Assembly (NCBI GenBank): GCA_025677835.1
Contig: JAIXMR010000065.1
Coordinates: forward strand, 62,001 to 126,000
Direction: 5' to 3'
DNA from: Sporodiniella umbellata
Taxonomy: Eukaryota; Mucoromycota; Mucoromycetes; Mucorales; Rhizopodaceae
Length of the DNA stretch: 64,000 nucleotides
Notes under the pieces: generated by a model
What the model was told of the DNA's origin: nothing
The model's database searches: none
Seen by the model: only the letters and a program-made list of their open reading frames with translations
In this document: piece after piece, positions 1 through 11,800 of the stretch
Layout: each line of letters begins with the position of its first letter
Numbering within the stretch: the stretch's first letter is position 1
Made by a program: the position numbers and the translations under genes

Positions 1-86
1 TTCGTATTCTGGAAGAATACCTTTTGGCACGTATCCCTACCTCTGCACTAAACGAGAACAGCGACGACGACGACGACGACGACGAC

Positions 87-122
<36 letters not shown>

Positions 123-1398
123 AATGATGATGATGATGATGATAATGACAACGACGACAACGAAGCGAGGGTGGAGAATGACGATGGAGAAGAAGAAGAG
201 GTAGAAAGACGTCTGATGTTTGGATCGACAGACGATGAGGACGGCATGGATCTTGATGAAGAAGACGAAGAAATGAGCGAGGCAGAAGTACAACAAAAAC
301 GTTCTATAACCCAAGAAACTACAGACGAACCAAGTTCAAGCAGTGACACCCAAAAGAAAGAGGGCGAGTGGAAAATTCAGTTTTCTTTGGACGGTACATT
401 GATCTCTAACGATACCACCGTCTATGCCGCAGTCCATAAATACGAAATGCAAGAAGGCGCGCGACAACAGCCCACAAGAATCGGTCGAAGCATCTGGTCC
501 TCTTCTTATCCAATCACTTTCGAACGTATCTGGGTCCCTCACTCTGAAGAGATCAAAAAGGAAAGCTCGCCTGCAAACGAACCTCTGGAAACCAAAGAAG
601 TGGCCGCTCTGGATTCTACTTGTACCCAAGTACTTTTACTGATGAAGGCACTCTCATCTGCTCTCGCCCACCGCGAGACTGGGATTCAATCTCAGGACTT
701 TATCAACCGTAAGTTGACTGCAAAGATGAACCGTCAACTGGAAGAACCCTTGATCGTGGCCAGCTCCTGTCTGCCTTCCTGGACTTACTGGCTTATGACC
801 ACCGCACCTTTCCTGTTCCCTTTCGAGACCCGATATCTCTTTATCCAAAGTACCTCTTTTGGTTACTCGCGTCTCATTTCTCGATGGCAAAGTCTTCAGA
901 TGCGTAACAATAGCCAGAATGGTCCTCGCGACGATGGTCATGCTTCACAACAACCCATCTTGGGTCGAACCGAACGACAGAAAGTAAGAATCGTACGAAG
1001 TCAAATGCTCGAGTCTGCTATCAAGATATTCGATCTCTTTGGTAGCTCGCCAGGTGTACTTGAGATAGAATACGTAGACGAAGAAGGAACCGGGTTAGGT
1101 CCTACCCTTGAATTCTATGCTTCAACTTCAAAAGAATTCAGTAAACACGCTTTGAATCTATGGCGTGGCTCAGACAAGGAAAAAGAAGGCTATGTCGATG
1201 CACCCAGCGGTCTGTTTCCTAAACCTTTACCAAAATCCAATGCCAAATCTGCTAAAAAAGTCATTCAACTGTTTAGAACACTTGGTCAGTTTGTAGCCAA
1301 AGCTATGCTTGACTTTAGAATTACAGACATAGGCTTCAACACCGCTTTCTTCAGGATAGCCTTGGAGGAAACAAAACCTAGTCGAGAATTACTATCGG

Positions 1399-1434
<36 letters not shown>

Positions 1435-1562
1435 GCAATGTTAACAATAACAATAGGAGATTGACCCTGTCCTTGCTAAATCAATGAATACCTTGTATGG
1501 GTTTATTAAACAAAAAAATGCACTATACATTGACAAATCAAAGGTATGTCTAAACATGTTGC

Positions 1563-1595
<33 letters not shown>

Positions 1596-2349
1596 GGTAT
1601 AGTAACACCCAATTGTCTATAGTCAACGGCTGAAAAGATGAAAGAAATTGATGAGTTAAAGGTAGAAGGAACAAAAATAGAAGACCTGTGCTTAGATTTT
1701 ACACTTCCTGGTGACCCTACATACGAACTCAAGGTAGACTGTGCACATAATACTGAACATAGCCATTAATACGTTTCTTTGATTTTAGCCTGATGGTGGT
1801 GAAATTCCAGTTACAATTAAGAACGTTGAGAGCTATGTGGAAGCAGTGATGGACGCCGTCGTTGGCTCTGGAATATCACAACAAATCGAGGGATTCAAAG
1901 AGGGATTCAACGGTTTGTTTGCCATCAAAGACCTCAAGCTACTTACATATCCCGAACTCGTGTCTTTGTTTGGAACATCAGATGAAGACTGGAGTCTAGC
2001 TACACTGTCCGATACCATCAAAGCTGACCATGGGTTTAACATGGAAAGTAAGTCTGTTCAACATCTTTTGGAAATTCTTTCAAAAATGGACAACAACCAA
2101 AAGAGAGAGTTTCTTCAGTTCACAACTGGATCTCCTCGATTACCCATTGGCGGTTGGAAAGCTCTTCGACCTGTGTTCACTGTGGTACGCAAAATACCCG
2201 AGTCTACTTTGTCGCCTGATGATTATCTGCCTTCTGTAATGACCTGTGCCAACTATCTCAAAATGCCAGAATACTCTAGTAAAGAGATCATGGAAAAAAA
2301 ATTGAAAAAGTCAATGAAAGAAGGTCAGAGCAGCTTTTTACTTTCCTAG
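1..2349 (+). CDS. UFD4: HECT E3 ubiquitin ligase, Ufd4/TRIP12 type (3' part)
   Basis: This is the C-terminal part of a HECT ubiquitin ligase that takes ubiquitin from an E2 onto a catalytic cysteine and passes it to substrates; the Ufd4/TRIP12 family serves the ubiquitin-fusion and N-degron pathways. The frame enters from the left edge, so the N-terminus is missing. Modelled exons are 1-1397, 1457-1543, 1623-1733 and 1789-2349, all joined in phase 0. The first visible part holds a long Asp/Glu-rich tract (about 60-300). The HECT fold starts near the FDLFGSSPGVLEIEY stretch and continues with EGTGLGPTLEFY. The catalytic Cys is in TCANYLKMPEYSS (codon 2245-2247). The protein ends shortly after, as in other HECT ligases. 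Ufd4 assignment rests on the acidic spacer and the TRIP12-like HECT sequence; other HECT subfamilies are less likely. Confidence 0.9.
61..160 (+). repeat. GAC/GAT trinucleotide run coding poly-Asp
   Basis: An almost pure GAC then GAT codon run sits inside the Ufd4 coding sequence and encodes about 30 consecutive acidic residues with a few Asn. The switch from GAC to GAT blocks suggests two slippage expansions. Acidic tracts are common in the spacer before the HECT domain of this family. Confidence 0.9.
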
Positions 2350-4161
2350 ATCGTACTCCTCTTACCCCTCCCTTTTTTTTTCCTGTCATTTGCTTTCATC
2401 TGTTTGTTCATTTTCCCCACTTATTTACACCCGTACATGCAATCAACTTTTTTTTTTTTTGTCGCTTATCAATGCTTCCTTTACACACACATCAAATATA
2501 TACATATATATGTATACTTTGGTTAATAATAATAAATAAACCAAAAAAAAAAAAAAAAAAACAAACAAACAAACAAACAAAGAGGTTTTATTTTGTCGGT
2601 ATGTCATTATTGTATATAACATACATTCTTTTTCTTCTAGAAAGCATTGTTGAGCTAAAACCCAAACACGCTGATCGGCTTCTATAGACTTTTATCAAGG
2701 CTCAGGAGCATTTTAAACTTTGATGTTACAGAATTTTATATGACCACTTATAGTAATTTATTATGAAGCAGATGAGCTACCAAAGTCTTATTCTTTAAAG
2801 AGATTCAATTTAACATTCTAGAAATACTTCAAAAAAAAAAACCCCATTCCATGTCGCTATCATTGTTGGTAGTATATTTGAAATCAGACTGTGCTTTTTA
2901 TTTATTTACTGCTTGAAAAAAAACTTAATTTTGCTATTCTTTTTTTAAAAAAGTTGCTCGGTTTTATTAAAAAGCCTCGAGGCTGTAAAAAAAAGAGCTT
3001 TCGATAACTTTCATACAAATATCTTCTGAGTTATCAATATACTTTACTATTCTAGAAACTTGCAAAAAAATTCCAAGAGTTGTTGAGTGGCGTCTTCGTT
3101 CCTTAACATTTACAAGTTTGCATTTGGAGTATGTTCAAATCAAAAGAAATACAGTATAATTGTCTTTGAAGGTATCTCATAGTACACAGCCAGTCCAGAA
3201 AATTAAATACGAGGGGAATATAAAGCAATTGTTACGATGTAAAAAAATAAACAACGATAGATTTATCTTGAATCATTTTTTATTATTACAAACTTTATTG
3301 CTTGTCCGTAAAACCCGCCTTTCAAACTGTTTATTTTCTTATTTAGTTGCAATTTTTAAAGGAATAGTGTTTTTCAAATATGGTCTTTACGATAAAAGCA
3401 TTTCTACTCTACTTTATATTTGTTGATCCAATACAAACCACAGAACATACATCGCCTAAATATACTCGAGGACGGTTTTAAGCCAAAAGTTTGATTAGAC
3501 AAAACAAACCCTTCAAGCTATACACGCTGATTTTGTCTTTAAAAAAAAAGGCAAAGATTAGACAAAGATTTTTAAGCATATCAATAACTACTAAGCGTTG
3601 AATTTTTCAAATAAAAAAATAAATAAATAAAATTAAAACTTGCGACACTACTTGCTGTAAGCACAAGGCATTTTCTGTAAAAATTAACGTCACCTAAAAA
3701 ACCTTTGGGTTGAGGGTATAAACAAAAATACTAGTATAACATTATCTTGGTACGTAATGTATATAACCTTCATACATTCTTGCTTCACATTAAACACCAA
3801 AGAAGAAAAACGAGCTATTTTTTTATATGCCTTCTCCCTAATTTACAAAAAAAAAAAAATACCATGGTTTTTCTCAAAGACTAAAGTTATATGTCGATTG
3901 TTTTATACGATTCTTTGGGATGCATTTTAAAGCTAAAGCTAAAGAACTTTTTCTCCCCACCTCCTTTTTTTTTTTTTTTTTTGGTAAGGCCAACAGACAC
4001 CAGCTGAAGACCCTGAAATTCTTCAATGGAATGCAATATATGTCAAAATTGGTCACACATCAATTGGTATAACTAGAGTCTGCCTTTTCAAATCATGAAT
4101 AGAAACCTCATCTTCTTTCATCTAAATCTACCAACTTACGTTCCTTTTTTTTACTCTCATA
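2350..4161. other. AT-rich intergenic region, no gene seen
   Basis: Between the Ufd4 stop and the next start there are only short open frames without recognisable protein features, several poly(A) and poly(T) runs and an AAAC repeat near 2563-2580. The left part is presumably the Ufd4 3' UTR and terminator, the right part the promoter of the next gene. I see no tRNA or other RNA gene. Confidence 0.5.
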
Positions 4162-5583
4162 ATGTTTCAATACTACAATCATTCTAATGCGCAGGACGCT
4201 CAAAAACCAATAACACACCCCTATGATCCAGTCGTTGAAAAAGAATACGAAACACTCATAAAATCATGGAAACAACAACTTATTGATAATACTCCTCAAA
4301 CGCCTAATAAAGAATACGTAAAGTTAGCCTGGATGCGACTTATCGATCACTACCTAGATCAGCAATGGTTAGATTCTAAACAGATGTTACAATGCGCACA
4401 AGCTTGGAGCGCGCGTGACTCTCTTAGTTTGACAGAAGCCGTGCACACAATGAACATACTGAGCCTCAAACTAATGCAGAGATCGCTTGACGCGCGTCAA
4501 GAGCTACTTCAAGCACTCGGTGATCCTGATATGATGGTTAGTTTTGGAATATATAGTGACGATAGCGTGAAACCTGAAAGATTCTCGCTGGCTGGCTCAG
4601 AAGAGGAAGTACACGCCCCATTACTTGTTAGACACACATATGACTCCACAACATCATCCTCTTGTGAGGAAAAAATTATTGCTCAGCTAGAATGTGGACT
4701 AGATACTGGAAGATATATGAATTTTAGTGACGGAGATCATGACACTTATAGCATAGACGAAACAGATGTAATTTTGGATGCTTATAGTCATGAAATTGAA
4801 GAAGGTGAAACCGATTACCTTATGGATTCAGAAGCTAGGTATTCATCTGCGTTGGACGGAGATTTGGATCTAGCAGAATCTGATGAGGAGGCTTTTTGTC
4901 AGCCAAGTCCTCGTTTGTACACTTCTGTGTCTTCCCCTCAAATCCTAAGCATTTCATGCGACGACCCAAGCAGCCATATCTTACGCCGATCCACATCGTG
5001 GAAGGAAATCTACTCCGAAGACGATACTCGTAGCGTTCATAGTAATGAGAGTCAACTAGGTAATCAATGGAAGAGCTGGTTTGGAAATAACCACCGGTCG
5101 AGTCAAACTTCGGCTGGGCTTACTCACCAAGAATTTGCTAATGAAAAAGTAGAAGCTGATGATGTGTTTTTCGAAAATGAACCTTTCCCTCTTAAAGAAG
5201 TATCCGAGGCTACCAGAAAGCCGTCTATTATGCGTAGTGAATCTAGTATTTCTACTTTTCGCCCCATCAGTAACAACCTAGCCCCTCGATGCCAACAATC
5301 AAAAGATCAAGAACAAGGCAATACTCACGAAAATTCATTTAGAGGCTATCCAGATGAGCCAAAACCTTCTGGTAGTATCAAGATGATCAAAAGCAAATCT
5401 TTTCCTACAAAATCGTCTTTAATTTCATCCTTCAAAAAGCCTTCTTCCCCACCCCCTGTACCTCACAAAGAGAGGCGTGGCCATTCAACAATACGTTCCA
5501 TCGTGAGAAAAAAGGTCTCCTTTTCCAAAATCTTTGGTGGAAGAAAGGGGTCCACTTCCACTACTTTTACTACCGAATTTTAA
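4162..5583 (+). CDS. unrecognised acidic, serine-rich protein (473 aa)
   Basis: I do not recognise this protein. It is a single open frame from an ATG preceded by an A/T-rich leader. Residues about 15-130 look helical and folded, with conserved-looking aromatic and charged residues (WMRLIDHYLDQQWLDSKQM, then a long amphipathic helix). The middle, about 135-300, is strongly acidic and serine-rich and probably disordered. The last 70 residues are basic and rich in Ser/Pro (a proline stretch followed by many Lys/Arg), ending in a FSKIFGGRK-like basic patch that could bind membranes, nucleic acid or 14-3-3 proteins; this is inference only. No signal peptide or transmembrane segment is visible. 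The length and composition are consistent with a fungus-specific regulatory protein. Confidence 0.75.
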   Translation: MFQYYNHSNAQDAQKPITHPYDPVVEKEYETLIKSWKQQLIDNTPQTPNKEYVKLAWMRLIDHYLDQQWLDSKQMLQCAQAWSARDSLSLTEAVHTMNILSLKLMQRSLDARQELLQALGDPDMMVSFGIYSDDSVKPERFSLAGSEEEVHAPLLVRHTYDSTTSSSCEEKIIAQLECGLDTGRYMNFSDGDHDTYSIDETDVILDAYSHEIEEGETDYLMDSEARYSSALDGDLDLAESDEEAFCQPSPRLYTSVSSPQILSISCDDPSSHILRRSTSWKEIYSEDDTRSVHSNESQLGNQWKSWFGNNHRSSQTSAGLTHQEFANEKVEADDVFFENEPFPLKEVSEATRKPSIMRSESSISTFRPISNNLAPRCQQSKDQEQGNTHENSFRGYPDEPKPSGSIKMIKSKSFPTKSSLISSFKKPSSPPPVPHKERRGHSTIRSIVRKKVSFSKIFGGRKGSTSTTFTTEF

Positions 5584-6346
5584 TTTAATATAATAAAGGC
5601 GCCAGCTATTTTAATCAAACTAACATGCAAAAAGTGTCAGTATCAGTTCTCACGGAAAAGCGGCCATTCTTGTCCGCAAGTTACTAGACATTATAAAGTT
5701 AAAAGTTGAAAAATACATGTCTGAAAGGCGTTTTTACTCTGCTTTCCTAAAATCAATCGGCTTTTATTTATCATACCTGCTACTGTCTATTCTCTGTCTT
5801 AGTCTCGTTATACTTTTGGTACAATTTGTAATTATCAGCTTACAGTCTAATACTCTTCTCTCAAAGAGAAAGCAAGCCATGCCCCAGTAAGCGTCTCACG
5901 GCTACTCTCACTCTTTGCATTATGTAAGTCATAGCACCCAGGCTATAGCAATTATATATATATATATATATATAAACCAGTATCTAAATCAAAACTCTCC
6001 TGTTTGGATATACATACTTGTTTTACTACGATTCTGTTAATATAGGTAAACAGTGATCCAATTCAGGGTCACTCATATAACCATCTATCTATGGCTTTAA
6101 TAACTTCAGTCTAGCCTAGAGGTGTAGTTGTGTGGTGCATAAGCTGTATTTTTAAATGGTATTATTGAAACACAGAGACCATTTAGCTCTTTCCTTAAAT
6201 CAAAAACCACAGCGCATATTAAGCAAACTATAGTAAAAGCTTTTTGTGTTTTGAAAGTTCTGTGGAAATATACACTTTTAAAGACGCGTTCTGTGGTGAA
6301 ATATAAATTGTTCTATTTTATTTCATCAAGCTTTCGAGAAAACTTC
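5584..6346. other. convergent intergenic region with (TA)n
   Basis: This holds the 3' ends of the unknown 473-aa gene (+) and eL30 (-). A TA dinucleotide repeat lies at about 5953-5974. No coding potential or RNA gene is seen. Confidence 0.5.
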
Positions 6347-6764
6347 TTATTGGGCAGTCAAGATATCAGAGTCACCGGCATCAGTGATGGAGAGAACACT
6401 GGTACGGAAGAGCTTACCACAGGCAGTACCGAGGTCAATGTTGTTACCGTTGTAGTGGTGGACACCAGTCTTGGACAACATGGCGTAGTATTCGATTTCG
6501 GACTTGCGAAGAGGAGGGCAGTTACCAGCAATGATGATCAACTTGGCTAATTACAATGTTAAAAAAATTTGGACTAAAGTTTCGCTTCTTTTAAGAAAGC
6601 TTTTTTTTATCTGCTTTTTCTTCAAAAATATACATACCCTTTCCTTGACGGATGGTCTTCAAGGTGCTCTTGTAGCCAAGAGTGTATTTACCAGACTTGG
6701 TGACGAGTTGGAGACGAGAGTTGATGGACTCGGCGTTCTTCTTAGACTTGGTAATAGGGGCCAT
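6347..6764 (-). CDS. RPL30: 60S ribosomal protein eL30
   Basis: Cytosolic large-subunit ribosomal protein eL30, which contacts the 40S subunit through intersubunit bridges; in yeast it also binds its own pre-mRNA to block splicing. Two exons on the minus strand, 6764-6638 and 6546-6347, are separated by a 91-nt GT-AG intron and give 108 aa, the usual family length. The protein starts [19 protein letters not shown] and carries the family hallmarks [19 protein letters not shown] and a [13 protein letters not shown] segment near the end. The single intron after residue 42 leaves room for autoregulated splicing as in yeast, but I did not identify the kink-turn. Very confident identification. Confidence 0.97.
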
Positions 6765-7402
6765 TTTAGCTATTTTTTAAGAGAGTCTCAGCTTCTAATC
6801 ATTCGCATTTCCACTGTTTTTTTACGACTACTCACTAGATCAAAAGCTAAAAGGAAAGAGAAGGATTGCAATATGACAAGAAATCCTTCAGCCTAAGAAA
6901 AAAATTTGGATATACAAGCCACACAAATCGACCAATAAATAAATGTTATTTTCCATATTGTCTCCCGCGCAAACACGGTTATATCGAAAATCCAAAAACT
7001 AAAAAGACCTTTCTCTTATGAAAACAAAGCAAAAGCAAGAAAACTAAAGGTCTTTCCAGAATTTTATTGCACTATGCTGCCCTGTTTTAAATGCTTTGGA
7101 CAAAGTTATGACCAAGAAACCTATCTTGTTTTTGTCAATTCAAGAGCCGCCCTGCTACATTGGTCAAAAACACTACAAAATTGTTGTGGATTTACAGTTG
7201 AAACTATCTTTTGATATGTTGGAGGTCTGTCTAAAATGCCAGAACAGGTGCTTTCTTTTCGGGCTAATAGAAAGTGTATCTATTTGTCTATTGAACCCTC
7301 TGGACTATTCTCAAATACAAATCAAATGTATGTACAGGGTTGAGGATGTTAGTAAAAAGAGCGTCACTTGCTTATTTTGCCTTTTTTTTTTTTGAGTGAA
7401 AA
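6765..7402. promoter_or_regulatory. divergent promoter region, RPL30 (-) and dCMP deaminase (+)
   Basis: 638 bases separate the two divergent start codons. The region is AT-rich with T-rich tracts directly before the 7403 start. Short open frames here have no protein character. I could not name a specific factor site. Confidence 0.45.
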
Positions 7403-8641
7403 ATGTTCATCGGTATCATAGGACCTAAAAGCAGTGGAAAACGTACTATAGCCGAATACTTGGTGAATAGATATGGGTTCAAAATTTTGACTTTAAGCAG
7501 AGAATCAGGAATGCGAGAAGTCTCTCATGACAACATGGAGTTTGATTCAGTAGAGAATTTGCAGACCTTTGTTACTGAAAACTGGCAGGATAACTTTGTT
7601 ATTTGCAATCTTAACGACAAAGGGCTCGAAACACTAAGGCATGCCCTAAAAAAGGATTTAAACTATGAATACTTGGCTTACGTTTTTAGACTAGAAAACG
7701 TCCCTTTTTTCTTCTACTAGCTGTAGAGGCACCTGTTACCATGCGATATAGACGCTCATTTGACAGGTAAAAAGAACCATGACATAGCTTTACGTTTTAA
7801 CTTGCAATAATTGAAAGGGCCACAGCCTTATCAAAAGAATGTGTCTCCTTAGAGGATTTTCTTGTTGAGGACGACCGAAATATGTACAACATGTCGGTAG
7901 AAGACGAACATAAAACCCAGCCTTACAAATCTTTGTATAATTTGATGCTGTCTGCTGACCTGTTAATTACCAACGCCTTTCGCGACATTCAAAGTTTATA
8001 TTTGGTACTAGAAAAACTAAATATTATTGACAAAGAAAGACTCCGACCTTCTTGGGACACATATTTTATGCAGCTATCTGATTTGGCTGCACGAAGATCA
8101 AATTGTATGAAAAGACGTGTGGGATGTATTATTGTAAAAGACTCCAGAGTTATTGCAACAGGATATAACGGTACCCCTCGCGGACTGAGAAACTGTAACG
8201 AAGGAGGATGTGGAAGATGTAATGAGGGCGCCCCTTGTGGAACAGGTCTAGACCGATGTCTTTGTATGCACGCAGAAGAGAACGCGCTACTTGAAGCGGG
8301 AAGAGGAAGTGTCAATCACGAAGCAGGTGTCATACTTTATACTAATACGTGAGTATTTCGTCAAGCGTTTACTGTTTTTCTATTTTTTTAAAAGGCTGAA
8401 ACTCTTTTGTTTTAGGTTCCCTTGTTTGGGTATGTAAAAAAGAAATATCAGCAACGCGTCTCACTGTTAATGTGTGTATATTATAGGATGTACTATAAAA
8501 ATTATTCAGCAGGGAGTAAAAGAAGTAGTCTATCACCAATCCTATGGCATGGACGAAGCCACAGCTAAAATATTTAGAGAAGCCAACGTAAAGTTAAGAC
8601 AACATAGTCCGTCGTCATTACATAGAAACATTGACTACTAA
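7403..8641 (+). CDS. DCD1: deoxycytidylate (dCMP) deaminase
   Basis: Converts dCMP to dUMP, feeding thymidylate synthesis. The N-terminal about 100 residues are P-loop-like (GPKSSGKR) as in yeast Dcd1, followed by the zinc deaminase domain. Catalytic motifs are HAEENALLEAG (zinc His and proton-shuttling Glu) and PCLGC (two zinc cysteines). The family-typical SWDTYFMQLSDLAARRSNC and VGCIIV...GYNGTPRGL segments are present. Modelled exons: 7403-7681, 7729-7766, 7818-8348, 8416-8429 (a 14-nt micro-exon) and 8487-8641, giving about 338 aa. The first intron's borders are uncertain, because the residues just before APVTMRYRR depend on which donor and acceptor are used. The remaining joins restore the conserved frame exactly. 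The ATG at 7403 begins the Dcd1-like MFIGIIGPK. Confidence 0.93.
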
Positions 8642-8831
8642 ATAATTTGTTGTTGTGGAATGTTTTAATTTCTTTATTTGGATGTTTACCAACTCACCCA
8701 AATAAAGTAACGAAAAAGCAAAAGCAATATGTAATTTAATATTTTGTTTTTATCATTCTTTTTTTTTTCTCTCTTTTAATATATATAAACATACTTTCCA
8801 TATTTCTATTTTATAATTTATTCTGTGCAGT

Positions 8832-11800
8832 ATGTTTACTATCAAGGAACCGCAAGAATATGGTGGAACGTTTATTGATAGTTACGGTTCAAAAAAATTT
8901 GTAAGACAGAGATTAGATAATGTGATGGACGCCGTTGCACAAGCCAGATTTAATGAAAAAAAATGGGTTTGGATTGAAGACGACCACGAAGGCTACATCA
9001 GAGGTCACATCACAAACGAAAACGATGAACAAGTAGAAGTGGAGTATGAGAGTGGAGGGGTATAGAGATATATACACACATATAAAAAATGACAGCAGGT
9101 GTGCTAAAATCGCTTTTCGTAGACGGCCATTGTAAATAATTCTAAATTAAAGCCAATGAACCCACCAAAATTTGATATGGTCGATGATATGGCAGAGCTT
9201 ACACATTTGAACGAACCATCTGTTATTCATAATCTCACTGTCCGCTATAAGGCTCTTCAAGTTTATGTATGTCTTTATGACTTACTGTATAATAAAACTC
9301 ACTGTTTAATAGACATACTCCGGCCTTTTCTTGGTAGCTGTCAATCCCTATAGAAATCTTCCTATATATACACACGATTATATTCAATCTTATAAAGGGA
9401 GAAGGAGGGGAGAAATACCACCTCATATATATGCTGTAGCCGACCAAGCATATCACGATATGGTACAGGACAGAGAAAACCAGTCTATTTTAATCACGCA
9501 AGTACAAATGCTAAAGAACATATTGCAAGTAGATTACCTTGTATACTAATATACCTATAGAGGAGAATCTGGTGCAGGAAAAACAGAAAATACTAAGAAA
9601 GTGATACAATATCTTACTGCAGTAGCCTCTACTGACAAAAATCTAAATGAGCTACAAAGCCAAATTTTGCAAGCAAACCCTATACTTGAGTCCTTTGGTA
9701 ATGCGCAAACAATACGCAACAACAATTCTTCGCGATTCGTAAGTAAACATTCCATGTCAAAATATCAGTGAAATTTATTTGACAAATAGGGGAAATTCAT
9801 CCGTATCGAATTCAATAGCAGATCACAAATATGTGGTGCAAACATTGAATGGTATTTATTGGAAAAGTCAAGGGTTCATTTTCAGACACATAAAGAAAGA
9901 AATTATCATATCTTTTATCAACTGCTTGAAGCTGATGAAGACACTAAAAGTACAGAAAAAAAAAACGCTATTGAAACAGTACTTATTTTTTTTTTCAATA
10001 GAGCAATTATTATTAGATGGAACAGCAGATGATTACAATTTTCTTAAACAATCAAACAAAAGAATAAACGGTGTAGATGATAGGGAAGAATATCAAGACT
10101 TACTGGTAAGAAAAAGCACCATAAAAAATAGATCAAAAGTTTAAATTTTTTTGTGTTATAGAAAGCTTTGGATATTATGGGTCTCTCAGAAAAAGAAAAG
10201 CTAGATTTGTTCAAAATAATAGCTGCTATACTTCACTTGGGAAATATATCTGTCACTAGCTATTTGGACCGTGCCGACATTAAGAACTTTGATATAATGG
10301 AGCGTGTCTGTCATCTTTTAGGAATTTCGTCTGAAGGGTTCAAGAAGAGTTTGTTGGCACCGCGTATTAAAGCAGGAAAAGATTGGGTCACACAGGCTAA
10401 ATCTCCTGCTCAAGTAGTAGCTAGTATTGATGCGTTAGCTAAAACTTTATACGAAAGAAATTTTGGATATTTGGTTGAGCGTATCAACAAAGCTATTGAT
10501 GGGCCAAATGCAAAAGAAAAATCAAGTTTTATTGGTGTTCTTGATATTGCAGGGTTCGAAATATTTGAGGTACATTTGTCAAAAAAAAAAAAAAAGTGCA
10601 TGTCACTAATGCTGTTTTTGTTTAACAGTCAAACAGCTTTGAACAACTTTGTATCAACTATACCAACGAAAAGCTTCAACAGTTTTTCAATCAAAATATG
10701 TTTGAACTAGAGCAAGAGGAATATCGAAAAGAAAAAATCAATTGGGACTATATTGACTTTGGTAACGACCTGCAGCCAACTATTGATTTGATTGAAAAAA
10801 GCAACGTAAAAAAAAGGAAAAAAAATAAAGGTGTTTATTTAGTTTTTGTATATAGCCTGTAGGGATCCTATCATGTTTGGAAGAAGAGTGTGTAGCACCG
10901 AAAGGCAGTGATCAAAGATTTCTTCAAAAACTCAACAAGTTTTGCAACAATGACGATTTGGATGCAAAGTACAAAACTACAAGGTTTCAAGACGGTTTTA
11001 TACTTAAACATTATGCTGGAGATGTAGAATACTCTGTAAATGGATGGATCGAAAAGAACAAATACCCACTTAATGAAGATACCACACGACTTCTTGCTCG
11101 ATCGTCACACAAGCACACTGCTAAGCTATTTGAAGAATTTCAGGAAGAGGACGAGAATGAAAAAACGCACAACAATAGCACTAGTAGTCTTGTTTCTATG
11201 TTTAAAGTACGTAAAGGAGGATCTTTTGGAACCGTTGGTATTAGATATAAGCAACAGCTGGCTTCTCTTATGGCTACTCTTCATGTCACACATCCTCATT
11301 TTGTGCGATGTATTTTGCCAAACAACCAAAAGAAGCCAGGGGAAATACATATGAAGCTTGTTCTTGATCAATTAAGATGTAACGGTGTGTTAGAAGGCAT
11401 TCGTATATGCAGAAAAGGCTTTCCCAACCGTCTTTCTTTCGATGAATTTAGAAAAAGATATGGAATACTATTTCCCAACTTATTGAGCAGAGAGTCTTTT
11501 ATTGATGGACGAACAGCGTGTCAAAGGCTTATGGATCAATTGAACCTTGACAAAGAGAGATATCAGATTGGTACTACAAAAGTATTTTTCAAGGCTTCAG
11601 TTTTAGCTGAAATGGAAGAGCAGCGCGATCAGAAACTAGGGATATGCATAACGTCCTTCCAAGCCATTTGTCGAGCTCGTTTAGCTCGTCAATTTCAGAC
11701 GCGTTTCTCTCGTCGAACAGAAGCTATCCGCGTCATGCAACGTAATGCACGCATATATATTAATCTTCGAGAATGGTCTTGGTGGAAAGCCTATGCAAAA

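Noticed and set aside
48..314. Antisense ORF of poly-Ile/Val beside the Ufd4 poly-Asp tract
   Set aside because: Complement of GAC/GAT repeats; a pure shadow.
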